Below are positions 33,960 to 43,015 of a stretch of DNA of 64,000 nucleotides, piece after piece; position 1 is the stretch's first letter, and every line of letters starts with the position of its first letter. The DNA is from an uncultured Anaerobiospirillum sp. GTDB taxonomy: Bacteria > Pseudomonadota > Gammaproteobacteria > Enterobacterales > Succinivibrionaceae. The position numbers were made by a program, and so were the translations under genes. The notes beneath the pieces were generated by a model that saw only the letters and a list, made by a program, of their open reading frames with translations, was not told where the DNA came from and did not search any database. The stretch spans positions 22,758 through 86,757 of the forward strand of contig CALXOW010000006.1 in the NCBI GenBank assembly GCA_944390115.1, written 5' to 3'.

Positions 33960-35588
33960 ATGAAGATTACCAATCCAATTTTGCCGGGTTATAACCCAGA
34001 TCCATCCATCCTGCGGGTGGGTGATGATTACTACATTGCCACCTCGACCTTTGAGTGGTTCCCTGGTGTGCGCATCCACCACTCTCGTGATTTAAAGCAC
34101 TGGGAATTAATCGCCCTGCCTCTTAACACTAAGAAGCTGCTCGATATGACCGGCAATGGCGATGGCGGCGGTGTCTGGGCTCCATGCCTGAGCTACCACG
34201 ATGGTAAGTTCTACCTCATCTACACTGATATGAAGACCGAAGACAGCTCGGCCTTCCGTGACGGTCACAACTACCTGACCACCGCTACCGATATCCGTGG
34301 CCCATGGTCTGACCCGATCTTCTTAAACTCCTCGGGCTTTGATCCTTCCTTATTCCACGACGATGATGGCCGCAAGTATTTGGTCAACCCAATTTGGGAT
34401 CACCGCATCGGCCACCACTGGTCCTACGGCATCGTAATGCAAGAGTTCTCGGAGGCCGAGGGTAAGTTAGTGGGACCTGCCAAGGTTATCTGGAAGGGCA
34501 CTCCAGTCGGCATGACTGAAGGCCCTCATATCTACAAGAAGGATGGCTACTATTACCTGATGTGCGCTGAGGGTGGCACCGATTATCACCACTCCGAGAC
34601 CATTGCCCGCAGCCGCGATATCTGGGGTCCATATGAGGCTGACCCACAGACGCCATTCCTCTCGGCTTACTACGATCCAACCAACCCACTGCAAAAGTGC
34701 GGTCACGCTTCCTTAGTTGAGACCCAAAACGGTGAGTGGTACTTAGCTCACTTAACCGGCCGTCCATTAGAGTTAGGCCGTCGTCCTTTATTCGACCTCA
34801 ACCTCTATGGCTGCTGCCCATTAGGCCGTGAGACCGCACTGCAAAAGATCGAGTGGGTTGACGGCTGGCCACGCGTGGTGGGCGGGCGTCAAGGTGCCTT
34901 AGAGATCGAAGGTCCAAACTTACCTGAGGTCCCAGTTAAGCCAACTTGGCCTGAGTCGGGCAAGGATGACTTTGACAGCAGCGAGCTCAATATCAATTAC
35001 CAGTGGCTGCGCATCCCATTAACCGAGCAGATGGCTACCTTAAAGGAGCGCCCAGGCTACTTACGCCTCTACGGCTACGAGTCCTTGGCTTCCTACCACA
35101 CCCAGTCCTTAGTAGCACGTCGTTGGGAGTCCTTTAACTTCGATGCTGAGACGGCCATAGAGTTTGAGCCAGACACCTTCCAGCAATTAGCCGGTCTCAC
35201 CTGCTTCTACAATCGCGACAACTTCACCTTTATCTTTGTATCGTGGGATGAGGAGAAGGGCCGCTGCATCGACCTCATTGGCCGCTCGATTAAGAATTAC
35301 TACGCTCCAATTAAGAACAAGGTCATCCCAATTCCTGAGGACGTCAAGAAGGTTTACTTCAAGGTTGAGGTACGTCACGACACTTACCACTACCTCTACA
35401 GCTTTGACGGCCAGAATTACACCGCCATCGACTATGACTTCCGTTCCGCAGATCTCTCGGATGATCACGTCGAGCGCAATGGCGGCAGAGCGTTCTTCAC
35501 TGGCGCCTTTGTTGGTATGACCAGCATCGATATGCAAGGTACCCACAAGCCAGCCGACTTCGACTTCTTTAGCTATAAGAACGTCTAA
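33960..35588 (+). CDS. xynB: GH43 beta-xylosidase (XynB type), intracellular
   Basis: Inverting five-bladed beta-propeller enzyme that removes xylose from the non-reducing end of xylo-oligosaccharides. The 542-residue protein begins ITNPILPGYNPDPSILRVGD, giving the catalytic base Asp (NPDPS). The pKa-modulating Asp is in SSGFDPSLFHDDDG (about residue 130) and the acid Glu in MTEGPHIYKKDGYYY (about residue 190). A C-terminal beta-sandwich (from about residue 325) is the GH43 C2 domain of the large XynB enzymes. No signal peptide. ATG 33960 follows TAGGAGGA; an upstream ATG is ignored. It probably belongs to the symporter transcript or is transcribed from its own promoter after the double hairpin. 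Confidence 0.94.
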   Translation: MKITNPILPGYNPDPSILRVGDDYYIATSTFEWFPGVRIHHSRDLKHWELIALPLNTKKLLDMTGNGDGGGVWAPCLSYHDGKFYLIYTDMKTEDSSAFRDGHNYLTTATDIRGPWSDPIFLNSSGFDPSLFHDDDGRKYLVNPIWDHRIGHHWSYGIVMQEFSEAEGKLVGPAKVIWKGTPVGMTEGPHIYKKDGYYYLMCAEGGTDYHHSETIARSRDIWGPYEADPQTPFLSAYYDPTNPLQKCGHASLVETQNGEWYLAHLTGRPLELGRRPLFDLNLYGCCPLGRETALQKIEWVDGWPRVVGGRQGALEIEGPNLPEVPVKPTWPESGKDDFDSSELNINYQWLRIPLTEQMATLKERPGYLRLYGYESLASYHTQSLVARRWESFNFDAETAIEFEPDTFQQLAGLTCFYNRDNFTFIFVSWDEEKGRCIDLIGRSIKNYYAPIKNKVIPIPEDVKKVYFKVEVRHDTYHYLYSFDGQNYTAIDYDFRSADLSDDHVERNGGRAFFTGAFVGMTSIDMQGTHKPADFDFFSYKNV

Positions 35589-36448
35589 GTCTCAGATTAC
35601 GAGCTGCAACTCAGCACGTAGCAAGCTTCAGGTTCCGACCTGATGAGCAAAAGAGCTAGGGCGCGGCTTGATAGTTGCGCCCTTTTGCCATCTAGCGTCG
35701 GCAGTTCTGGGGTAGCCTCCTTACGGTGGAGACACCAAGCTGCCTTGAGCTGTGGCAGCGCCAGGCTTGCCACTTATAGTGGCGCCTTTAGGTGGGCTCT
35801 CAGGCCGTGTCTGGAACTTACGGGCTTTACACCGTGCTTGCAGAGTGCTTTGCACTGCGTTTGCGGGGGCTTTGCATCGCATTTGCTGGGTGCGTGTGGC
35901 AGCTGAGGGGACTGAGTTTGCCCTTGGCTGTGCTCACTTTGTAGCGCTGAGTCCGCGCAAGTTTTGGTCAAAAGTGTGCCCTAAATGGTGCTTTTGCAAA
36001 TCAGTCCACGTTTGGGTGTAATGGTTTGGCACAAGGGCCATGCTTTGCGCTATCATTATGCCTGTAGAGCCAAGGTTAGGATGTGCCAAATCTTGTCCTT
36101 GGATTTGCCCCGTGCTGGGAGTTACCGCAAGACCTTGGGTCTTGGAGGGAAATCCTAGCTTGCGCCAGTCAAGCGTAGAGCCGCAGGACGTAGACCGTTA
36201 GGTATAGCGCCGTTGGGCGGATGCCGTGGTGTAGCGTCTTAGGCTGTGCGTGAGACCTAAAGAGGCAAGGGTGGCGTGCCAACTTGCAGGTAGTAAGGCA
36301 AGTGTGCTTTGCTCCTTGTTAAGGGACCTTGACCGTGAAGCCAAACACGAATCAAGGATGGTGCGGCCGTGCCAGAGTGATGAAGAGCGGTGGAGACTCT
36401 TGGGCGCTCAGAAAATACTTTCGTTTTTCGTTAGAAAAAGGTCCATTC
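35589..36448. other. 860-bp region without a recognised gene; possible structured leader
   Basis: No convincing coding frame on either strand. The second half may be a leader of the next gene: a weak promoter TTGGCA (36026-36031)/TATCAT (36051-36056) is followed by small hairpins, including a perfect CAAGACC-TTG-GGTCTTG (36128-36144). I compared it from memory with RNase P RNA, tmRNA and 6S RNA and saw no match. Confidence 0.4.
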
Positions 36449-37051
36449 ATGTCTAATGTAGTTATCACAATCTCCCGTCAATATGGTGCAGCCGGTCGCG
36501 AGATCGCTACCAAGGTCGCTGAGAAGCTGGGCGTTCACCTCTATGACCGTCAATTAGTTCACATTGCTGCTGCTCAGCTGCAAATCGACGAGTTAAGCGA
36601 GGACGAACTCTTAAAGTTAGAGCGTGAGGTTCCACCTCTTGGCTTGTCCTTCACCCCATTCTTCTCGTTCGGTATGCGCGGTGAGAAGCCTTTAAACCAG
36701 CAGATCTTCGAGGCTGAGGCTGGCGTTATCGCGCGCTTAGCTCGCAACGAGTCCTGCGTTATTTTAGGTCGTTGCGCTGACTTCGTCTTACACAACGAGC
36801 GCAATGTTCTCACCGTCTTCATCCACGCTTCCGATAAGTTCCGTGCTGATCGTGGTGTTCACACTTACGTCGGCAAGACCTTAGAGGACTTAAAGCGTGA
36901 GGATGAGAAGCGTGCTTTATACTACAAGCACTTCACGGCTCAGGAGTTCGGTGACCCAGAGAACTACGACTTAGTTGTCCGTGCCGACAAGGGCACCACC
37001 GACGAGATTGCTGATGCTATCGTCGCTTATGCTAAGGCTTACATCAAGTAA
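36449..37051 (+). CDS. Cytidylate kinase-like family protein
   Basis: A 200-residue protein of the cytidylate-kinase-like family (P-loop superfamily, PF13189-type). It starts VVITISRQYGAAGREIATKV; the ISRQYGAAGR segment is the family's version of the P-loop. LYDRQLV and VILGRCADFVL follow, with a basic segment near KREDEKRALYY. The family is common in gut anaerobes and its substrate is not firmly known; it is distinct from Cmk. ATG 36449 is 40 codons inside a longer open frame and matches the family start. Codon use is strongly biased (TTA, GGT), like the nearby symporter. Two hairpins follow the gene. Confidence 0.85.
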   Translation: MSNVVITISRQYGAAGREIATKVAEKLGVHLYDRQLVHIAAAQLQIDELSEDELLKLEREVPPLGLSFTPFFSFGMRGEKPLNQQIFEAEAGVIARLARNESCVILGRCADFVLHNERNVLTVFIHASDKFRADRGVHTYVGKTLEDLKREDEKRALYYKHFTAQEFGDPENYDLVVRADKGTTDEIADAIVAYAKAYIK

Positions 37052-37066
37052 GAGACCTTAGTGGGC

Positions 37067-37122
37067 AAAGTGGCCTCGCCACTTTTTGACCGGAGGGCCA
37101 AGTCCGCAGGACTTGGCCCTTT
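37067..37122 (+). terminator. Tandem terminators after the cytidylate-kinase-like gene
   Basis: First stem AAAGTGGC/GCCACTTT (37067-37085, 3-nt loop) followed by TT. Second stem AGGGCCAAGTCC/GGACTTGGCCCT (37094-37120, 12 bp, 3-nt loop) followed by TT. Confidence 0.85.
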
Positions 37123-37370
37123 GTCGTTTTGGGCGCACCAAAAATCAATGCAGTGAGGGCCATCTCAGGACTACCAGCGGGAGGAGTGCTTAAAGGAGCT
37201 CACGACCTGTTTTTTTATGGCAAAAAAGGGCCAAAAGATGCGCCGTGCCGGTGCACACTTAATCCTTTAAGTTTTTTGATGTCAAAAATGAGATCCCTCG
37301 CAAAGTTTCGGGATTTTTTCAGGCTTTTTGCTGAACAGGGCGGCCATTTGACGTACAATAACGCCCATAA

Positions 37371-37384
37371 CGTGCACGCGCACG
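37371..37384. promoter_or_regulatory. Putative xyloside-regulon operator upstream of alpha-xylosidase gene
   Basis: CGTGCACGCGCACG, 81 bp before the ATG at 37466. The sequence TTGACG (37348-37353) just upstream may be a -35 element, in which case the site would overlap the promoter. Confidence 0.6.
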
Positions 37385-37465
37385 ATCTCACCGGTTGTTG
37401 AGGAAAATTTCTTTTTCGCAACAAGTGGTGGCAGGATTTGTTTTGTCTTTCATTGGGATTGTCGC

Positions 37466-39799
37466 ATGAAGATTAGTGATGGTAATTGGCTTGTTCAGCC
37501 TAACTTCACCTTACAGCACCCAGCTCAGGTCTATCAGTACCACTTCGATGAGGCCACGGGCAAGCTCACTGTCTATGCTCCAGCCAAAGAGGTGCTCTCT
37601 GATCGTGCTAACCAAATCAACTGCACCCTCTTTACCATTGAGGTCTCTGCTCCTCACGAGGGCGTGATTGGCGTTAAGTTCAATCACCACATGGGTTTAG
37701 TTGATCGCGGTCCACACCACGAGCTCAACATCTGCTCCGAGGCCATGAAGTCGGCTGTATTCACCGACACTGAGGACTATATCGAGCTCAAGTCCGGTTC
37801 CCTGGCTTGCCGTTTTAGCAAGAAGGATTGGAAGATCGACTTCCTGCGCAACGGTCAGCGTATCACCGGCTCTGAGTACAAGAGCACCGGCTACGTCACC
37901 GATATCTACAATGGTCAGCACTATTGCTATGAGCGCCTGGATATCACGGTCAACGAGTGGGTCTATGGCTTAGGCGAGCGCTTCACCTCCTTCGCCAAGA
38001 ATGGCCAAGTCGTCGATACTTGGAACTTAGACGGCGGTACCTCTACGGAGCAAGCCTACAAGAACGTTCCATTCTATCTGACCAATAAGGGCTACGGAGT
38101 CTTCGTCAACCACCCAGAGAAGGTCTCCTTCGAGGTTGGTTCCGAGCGCGTTTCCAAGGTTCAATTCTCGGTTAAGGGCGAGAATATCGAGTACTTTGTC
38201 ATCGACGGTCCTACCCCTAAGGACGTATTGCAAAAGTACACCGACTTAACCGGCAAGCCAGCTCTGCCACCAGCTTGGTCCTTTGGTCTGTGGCTGACCA
38301 CTTCCTTCACCACCAATTACGACGAGGCTACCGTTAACTCCTTTATCGACGGTATGGCTCAGCGTGATATCCCACTGCACGTATTCCACTTCGATTGCTT
38401 CTGGATGGAAGGCTTTGAGTGGTGCAACTTCACTTGGGATAAGGCCTGCTTCCCAGATCCTGAGGCAATGTTAAAGCGCCTGCACGAGGACAAGAAGCTC
38501 AAGGTCTGCGTCTGGATCAACCCATACATCGGCCAGAAGTCGCCTCTGTTCAAGGAAGCTATGGATAAGGGCTACCTCATCAAGCGTCCTAACGGCGATG
38601 TTTGGCAGTGGGATCTGTGGCAGTCGGGTCAAGGCATTGTCGACTTCACCAATCCTGAGGCCGTAAAGTGGTACCAAGGCCACTTAAGCCGCTTAGTTGA
38701 CATGGGCGTTGATTGCTTCAAGACCGACTTCGGTGAGCGTATCCCAACTGACTGTGTTTACTTCGATGGTTCCAACACCGAGGGCATGCACAACTACTAC
38801 ACCTACCTCTACAACAAGGCTGTCTTTGAGGTCTTAGAGGGCAAGGTTGGTAAGGGCAACGCAGTACTCTTTGCTCGTTCGGCTATTGCCGGTGGCCAGA
38901 AGTTCCCAGCTCACTGGGGTGGTGACTGCTACGGCACCTACGAGTCGATGGCTGAGACCTTACGTGGCGGCTTAAGCCTTGCTATGTCGGGCTTCTCTTA
39001 CTGGAGCCACGATATCGGCGGCTTCGAGAACACCGCTCCTGCTGACCTGTACAAGCGCTGGTGCGCCTTTGGCCTCATGAGCTCGCACAGCCGTCTGCAC
39101 GGCTCCAAGTCCTATCGTGTACCGTGGACTTATGACGACGAGGCTTGCGACGTTCTGCGTTACTTCGTCAAGCTCAAGTGCTCGCTCATGCCATACCTAT
39201 ACAATATGGCCCGCTATGCCCATGAGACCGGTATCCCAATGCTGCGTCCTATGGCCTTAGAGTTCAATGAGGATCGCGTTTGTGATCACATTGAGAGCCA
39301 GTACATGATGGGCGATAGCATCTTAATCGCTCCAATCTTCAGTGCTGACGGCGGCGTTGACGTCTACCTGCCACGCGGCAAGTGGACCTCCTTAATCACC
39401 AATGAGGTTAAGGAAGGCAACAGCTACTATCACGAGACCCATGGCTTTATGTCGATGCCAATCTACGTTCGTGAGAACACCTTGTTAGCTCAAGGCGCCG
39501 TCGACAACAAGCCTGAGTACGAGTACAACGTCGGCACCAAGTTCTTACTGTGCGAGCTGCAAGATGGCGCTGAGTGCGAGGCTAAGGTCACCGACCTCAA
39601 GGGCAACGTGGTTTATACCTTAAAGGCCTCTCGTTGCGGCAACACCATCGCCTTTGTCGGCGAGGGCGATGCCCGTGACATCTCGGTCACTATCACCAAC
39701 GTCGCTGCTGCTACCTCCAGCGATGCCGCTATCACCAAGGGTGAGAAGGGCGTAGTGGTTGTACCAAACGACGTTCACCACTTCACCGTTGAGCTCTAA
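37466..39799 (+). CDS. yicI: GH31 alpha-xylosidase (YicI type)
   Basis: Retaining alpha-xylosidase acting on isoprimeverose-type or alpha-xylosyl oligosaccharides in the cytoplasm. The 777-residue protein aligns closely with E. coli YicI (772 aa): VYGLGERFTSFAKNGQVVD, the nucleophile Asp in CFKTDFGERIPTD (about residue 420), the acid/base region HWGGDCYGTYESMAETLRGG (about residue 485) and SYWSHDIGGFENTAP. N-terminal sandwich and C-terminal beta domains are complete. It has its own control region with a regulon-type operator, and a strong bidirectional terminator follows. A second, different GH31 enzyme is encoded at 28068-30155, suggesting division of labour on substrates. Confidence 0.95.
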   Translation: MKISDGNWLVQPNFTLQHPAQVYQYHFDEATGKLTVYAPAKEVLSDRANQINCTLFTIEVSAPHEGVIGVKFNHHMGLVDRGPHHELNICSEAMKSAVFTDTEDYIELKSGSLACRFSKKDWKIDFLRNGQRITGSEYKSTGYVTDIYNGQHYCYERLDITVNEWVYGLGERFTSFAKNGQVVDTWNLDGGTSTEQAYKNVPFYLTNKGYGVFVNHPEKVSFEVGSERVSKVQFSVKGENIEYFVIDGPTPKDVLQKYTDLTGKPALPPAWSFGLWLTTSFTTNYDEATVNSFIDGMAQRDIPLHVFHFDCFWMEGFEWCNFTWDKACFPDPEAMLKRLHEDKKLKVCVWINPYIGQKSPLFKEAMDKGYLIKRPNGDVWQWDLWQSGQGIVDFTNPEAVKWYQGHLSRLVDMGVDCFKTDFGERIPTDCVYFDGSNTEGMHNYYTYLYNKAVFEVLEGKVGKGNAVLFARSAIAGGQKFPAHWGGDCYGTYESMAETLRGGLSLAMSGFSYWSHDIGGFENTAPADLYKRWCAFGLMSSHSRLHGSKSYRVPWTYDDEACDVLRYFVKLKCSLMPYLYNMARYAHETGIPMLRPMALEFNEDRVCDHIESQYMMGDSILIAPIFSADGGVDVYLPRGKWTSLITNEVKEGNSYYHETHGFMSMPIYVRENTLLAQGAVDNKPEYEYNVGTKFLLCELQDGAECEAKVTDLKGNVVYTLKASRCGNTIAFVGEGDARDISVTITNVAAATSSDAAITKGEKGVVVVPNDVHHFTVEL

Positions 39800-39818
39800 C
39801 CTTTAAGTTAGCGCTAAC

Positions 39819-39877
39819 GCACTAAAAAAAAACGACTCTGGGCCCTAGGCCCAGAGTCGTTTTTTTTTTTTTAGTGC
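39819..39877. terminator. Strong bidirectional terminator
   Basis: Perfect 12-bp stem CGACTCTGGGCC (39833-39844) with GGCCCAGAGTCG (39848-39859) and a CTA loop. It is flanked by nine A on the left and thirteen T on the right, extended by GCACT/AGTGC. It serves the alpha-xylosidase gene and the converging minus-strand gene. Confidence 0.95.
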
Positions 39878-39968
39878 GCTCTTGTAACCACCTCAAGCGC
39901 GCTAGAGCGTCATACTAGGCGCAGCACGTTGCTGCTGAGGCGCGCTGAGCGGGGCAGCGCGGGGCCGC

Positions 39969-40421
39969 TTAGTCGCGACTTGACATTGCGATACGACCCG
40001 AGAGGTCGTCGCGGGTCTTGACTACTTGCTCGACGGTGAGTACCGCCATCAGGGGGTGCTCAAAGTTGTAGGTGTAGTGCATCTTGTAGCCGACCTTGTC
40101 CTCAACTACGTCAGCTAAGAATAGGGCAGGATTAAAGATGCCGTAGGCTTGGTTGGCCTCGCAGATTAAATTGGTCTGAGCGCGGCTGTATTCGTGAAAG
40201 GCGGCGAGGTGATTGTTGCTCAGGCCAAAAGCCTGTAACAGCTCACGGTGCAGATCGGAAAAGGATTGCATGCTGTGTATGATGACCCGGCGCCACTGCG
40301 CGGAGCTTACGTTTTTGAGCTCAGCTTTAATCAGGTAGAAGTTACCCATGAAGGAATCCATGTCCTCGGGTGGCGGCATCAGAGAGTAACGGTCAACAGA
40401 AAAAGTTTCGATCTTGCTCAT
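39969..40421 (-). CDS. Plasmid pRiA4b ORF-3-like (PF07929-type) protein
   Basis: A 150-residue protein with the pattern of the pRiA4b ORF-3 family: YLIKAELKNVSSAQWRRVII, then FSDLHRELLQAFGLSNNHLA and, nearer the end, a Y-x-Y-x-F plus H segment (MHYTYNFEHPLM). The family is widespread on plasmids and in genomes, sometimes as a domain of larger proteins; function is unknown. Here it is short and stands alone, convergent with the alpha-xylosidase gene. Start ATG 40421 follows CAGGTG. Confidence 0.75.
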   Translation of the reverse strand: MSKIETFSVDRYSLMPPPEDMDSFMGNFYLIKAELKNVSSAQWRRVIIHSMQSFSDLHRELLQAFGLSNNHLAAFHEYSRAQTNLICEANQAYGIFNPALFLADVVEDKVGYKMHYTYNFEHPLMAVLTVEQVVKTRDDLSGRIAMSSRD

Positions 40422-40750
40422 CCCAAAACACCTGAACAGAGTAGTTAGCGCAGTAATGCGGCCGGGCCGCCTCTATCGCACCGGATAATAGCACAGATTG
40501 AACGTCGGTGAGCTAGCGCGGGGCGGTGGGGTTGACGCATCAAAATGGCGCATAGTGTTGGCTTAAATCCTCTGGGTGCATCAAATTGGTGAAGTAGCCA
40601 TCGGGCGATAAGTCTTGCGCTAATCTGTGCACTACTTTTCCCGGTGTCCTACGTAAAAGAACGTAAGGGAACGTACTTAAAGCGGAGGCACCGCAGGGTT
40701 ACTTTCTGACTGGAATAATGCCCGCTATATGGGGCCGAGGTACAAAGCTG

Positions 40751-41866
40751 ATGATTAACGTTGCTATCGTGGGAGCCAGTGGCTATTCGGGTGCGGAATT
40801 GGTGCGCCTGTTAAGCCGACACCCAGATGTCGTGCTGACTCACTTATTTGTCTCTGAGAACAGCGCCGACCGTATGCAGCCGATCTCGGCTTTATACGGC
40901 CAGCTCTCAGGCCTGTGCGCCTTACCTTTAGAGCCTTTGAGTATTGAAAGCGCAGCCGCTCTTACCGCCGAGGATTGCGACGTCATCTTCCTGGCGACCG
41001 ACCACCGCGTAAGCCATGACTTAGCCCCCGTCTTAATTGAGAACGGCATTGTGGTGATCGATCTCTCCGGTGCCTTTAGAATCAAGGACGAGGACAAGTT
41101 CGAGCGCTTCTATGGCTTTGCCTTAGGTGCCGCCCAGCACGAGCTGATGGCCGAGCGCGTCTATGGTTTAGTGGATTGGGTCAAGCGCGAGGACTTACAG
41201 CAAGCCCAATTGATCAGTATGCCAGGCTGCTATCCGACCGCCAGCCAGCTGGCCTTAAAGCCACTGTGCGCTAACGCGGAGCTCGGCATCAAGGGCTTAT
41301 TAGATGAGGATATGCCTCCGGTCATCAATGCCGTATCTGGTGTCTCCGGTGCGGGGCGCAAAGCCAAGCTGAGCAATAGCTTCTGCGAAGTCAGCTTAAA
41401 TGCTTATGGCTTGTTCAGTCACCGCCACTTAATCGAAATTGAAGAGCAGCTGGGCACCAAGGTTATCTTCAATCCACACTTAGGTAACTTCAAGCGCGGT
41501 ATCTTGGCCACGATTACCGCACGCTTAAAGCCAAGTGTCCGTGCCGAGGACGTGCAAAATGCCTATTTGCGCGCTTATCCGCAGGCCTTAAGCCAAATGC
41601 AAAATGAGGTTTTAAGTAAGGCCTTAGGCCAGGACGCTGATCTTAAGGCCAGGAGCACATTTAATTCCTTAGTACGGCTTAAGCAAGGCACGGTCAAGCT
41701 CAGCGATGTCCAAAATACGCCATTCTGCGACATCTCCTTTGTCGTTAATGGCAAGTACATCGTAATCAGCTCGGCGATCGACAATCTGCTCAAGGGTGCT
41801 GCGTCGCAAGCGATTGAGGCTATGAACTTACACTTTGGCCTGCCACGCACTCGTTGCTTGTTATAA
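40751..41866 (+). CDS. argC: N-acetyl-gamma-glutamyl-phosphate reductase
   Basis: NADPH-dependent enzyme of the third step of arginine synthesis. The nucleotide-binding start INVAIVGASGYSGAELVRLL, the Ser/Ala-rich segment VIDLSGAFRI and the active-site Cys in SMPGCYPTAS (about residue 160) are diagnostic, with a conserved His in SHRHLIEIEEQ. At 371 residues it is somewhat longer than E. coli ArgC (334). ATG 40751 gives the family N-terminus; the frame is open 11 codons further upstream. It leads the cluster argC-argB-argA-argD; argB starts 14 bp after its stop. Confidence 0.95.
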   Translation: MINVAIVGASGYSGAELVRLLSRHPDVVLTHLFVSENSADRMQPISALYGQLSGLCALPLEPLSIESAAALTAEDCDVIFLATDHRVSHDLAPVLIENGIVVIDLSGAFRIKDEDKFERFYGFALGAAQHELMAERVYGLVDWVKREDLQQAQLISMPGCYPTASQLALKPLCANAELGIKGLLDEDMPPVINAVSGVSGAGRKAKLSNSFCEVSLNAYGLFSHRHLIEIEEQLGTKVIFNPHLGNFKRGILATITARLKPSVRAEDVQNAYLRAYPQALSQMQNEVLSKALGQDADLKARSTFNSLVRLKQGTVKLSDVQNTPFCDISFVVNGKYIVISSAIDNLLKGAASQAIEAMNLHFGLPRTRCLL

Positions 41867-41880
41867 CTAAGGAGCGTGCC

Positions 41881-42639
41881 ATGATTGTAATCAAATTATC
41901 GGGCAAGGCTCTGTCCGACGAAGGGGCGTTAAAAGAGCTCTTTAACGCCATTTATGAGCAGGAGCTCAAGGCCCTCGTCGTCCACGGGGGTGGCGTCGAG
42001 GTCGACCAGATTTTAAAGGCCTTAGATTTCAAGAGTGAAAAGCTCGACGGCATTCGGGTTAGCCCCGCTGAGCAAATGCCTTACATTACCGGTGTACTTG
42101 CCGGTCAATGCAATAAGCAGCTGCAAGGTGTAGCCTTGGCAAGTGGTATCAACGCCTTTGGCATGCTGTGCACTGACTTTGGTTTGTGCTCACTGCAGCC
42201 ATACCCTGAGCACTACGGTCAGGTTGCTCATTGCTCGGGCAACGATACCAATGTGGTCACCACCTTATTGGAGCAAGGCTATACTCCAGTGATCTGCTCC
42301 ATTGGTTTAGACCAGAGCTCGGGCAAGATGTACAACGTAAATGCTGATGAGGTGGCCGCAGCCTTAGCTATGAGCTTTAAGTGCCCATTGGTCTTCTTCT
42401 CTGATGTGAAGGGCGTCTTAGATCAAAACAAGGAAGTCATCCCGGAGATTGACACGCACAAGTGCACCACTTTAATTGAGCAAGGAGTCATCACCGAGGG
42501 TATGGCCGTCAAAATCAAGAACGCGCTTGAAGTCGCTCATAATAGCGGCGCCCCGGTCTTTATTGCCTCCATCTTCGATCCTATCGCCCGCTCCCACTTG
42601 TCCCAATTACGACGAATTGGCACCACTGTCCGCGCTTAA
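41881..42639 (+). CDS. argB: Acetylglutamate kinase
   Basis: Amino-acid-kinase-family enzyme of the second arginine step, phosphorylating N-acetylglutamate. The 252-residue protein starts IVIKLSGKALSDEG and has VVHGGGVEVDQIL, NVNADEVAAALA and FFSDVKGVLD. Its short length and missing N-terminal helix suggest the arginine-insensitive dimeric form, as in enterobacteria. ATG 41881 follows AAGGAG; an in-frame start nine codons earlier overlaps argC. A hairpin system begins inside the last codons. Confidence 0.95.
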   Translation: MIVIKLSGKALSDEGALKELFNAIYEQELKALVVHGGGVEVDQILKALDFKSEKLDGIRVSPAEQMPYITGVLAGQCNKQLQGVALASGINAFGMLCTDFGLCSLQPYPEHYGQVAHCSGNDTNVVTTLLEQGYTPVICSIGLDQSSGKMYNVNADEVAAALAMSFKCPLVFFSDVKGVLDQNKEVIPEIDTHKCTTLIEQGVITEGMAVKIKNALEVAHNSGAPVFIASIFDPIARSHLSQLRRIGTTVRA

Positions 42640-42673
42640 AGCGCGCCAGTGGTGACGGTCGAGCGCGCTTTTT
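42621..42673 (+). terminator. Two mutually exclusive hairpins between argB and argA (possible attenuator)
   Basis: Structure 1: CACCACTG (42621-42628) with CAGTGGTG (42647-42654), enclosing CGCGCT/AGCGCG. Structure 2: AAAGCGCGC (42638-42646) with GCGCGCTTT (42663-42671), followed by TT, a typical terminator. They share the bases 42638-42654, so only one can form at a time. Confidence 0.6.
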
Positions 42674-43015
42674 CGTGCCGCCCAGCACGCCAAGGTGCCC
42701 AGCAATCGCACCAAGTGCCAAGCAAGTGTACCAGGCGTTGAGCCATAGCACCAAGCACCGGTACTTACGCACTAGCGTCAAGTGCTCGCGTTGTGGTGCC
42801 AGCACTTGCGCCATAGTGCTCAACACATGGCCGTGGTGCCCTGCACTTTAACGCGGCGGCCACAGCGCGCTCCCCTCAGTGGTTTTCTCCCCTGCCCCTA
42901 GCACAACCAATTAGAAACACTCTGCCCAGCTGGGTCTTAACCCAAAGGAGTATGTGGGGCCAGGTGGGGGTGGTTTTCATTAGTGCCTTCAGGCACATAA
43001 CCTTAGTACAAAACT
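42674..43015. other. Non-coding gap with recurring GCACCA/TGGTGC words
   Basis: No gene seen. Between 42680 and 42850 the words gcacca, gtgcca, agcacc, tggtgc and variants recur on both strands many times, without a fixed period. A small hairpin GTGCC/GGCAC (42983-42996) lies shortly before the argA-like start. Confidence 0.5.

Noticed and set aside
35589-36448. RNase P RNA, tmRNA or 6S RNA in the long gap
   Set aside because: None of the conserved cores of these RNAs was recognised in the sequence.
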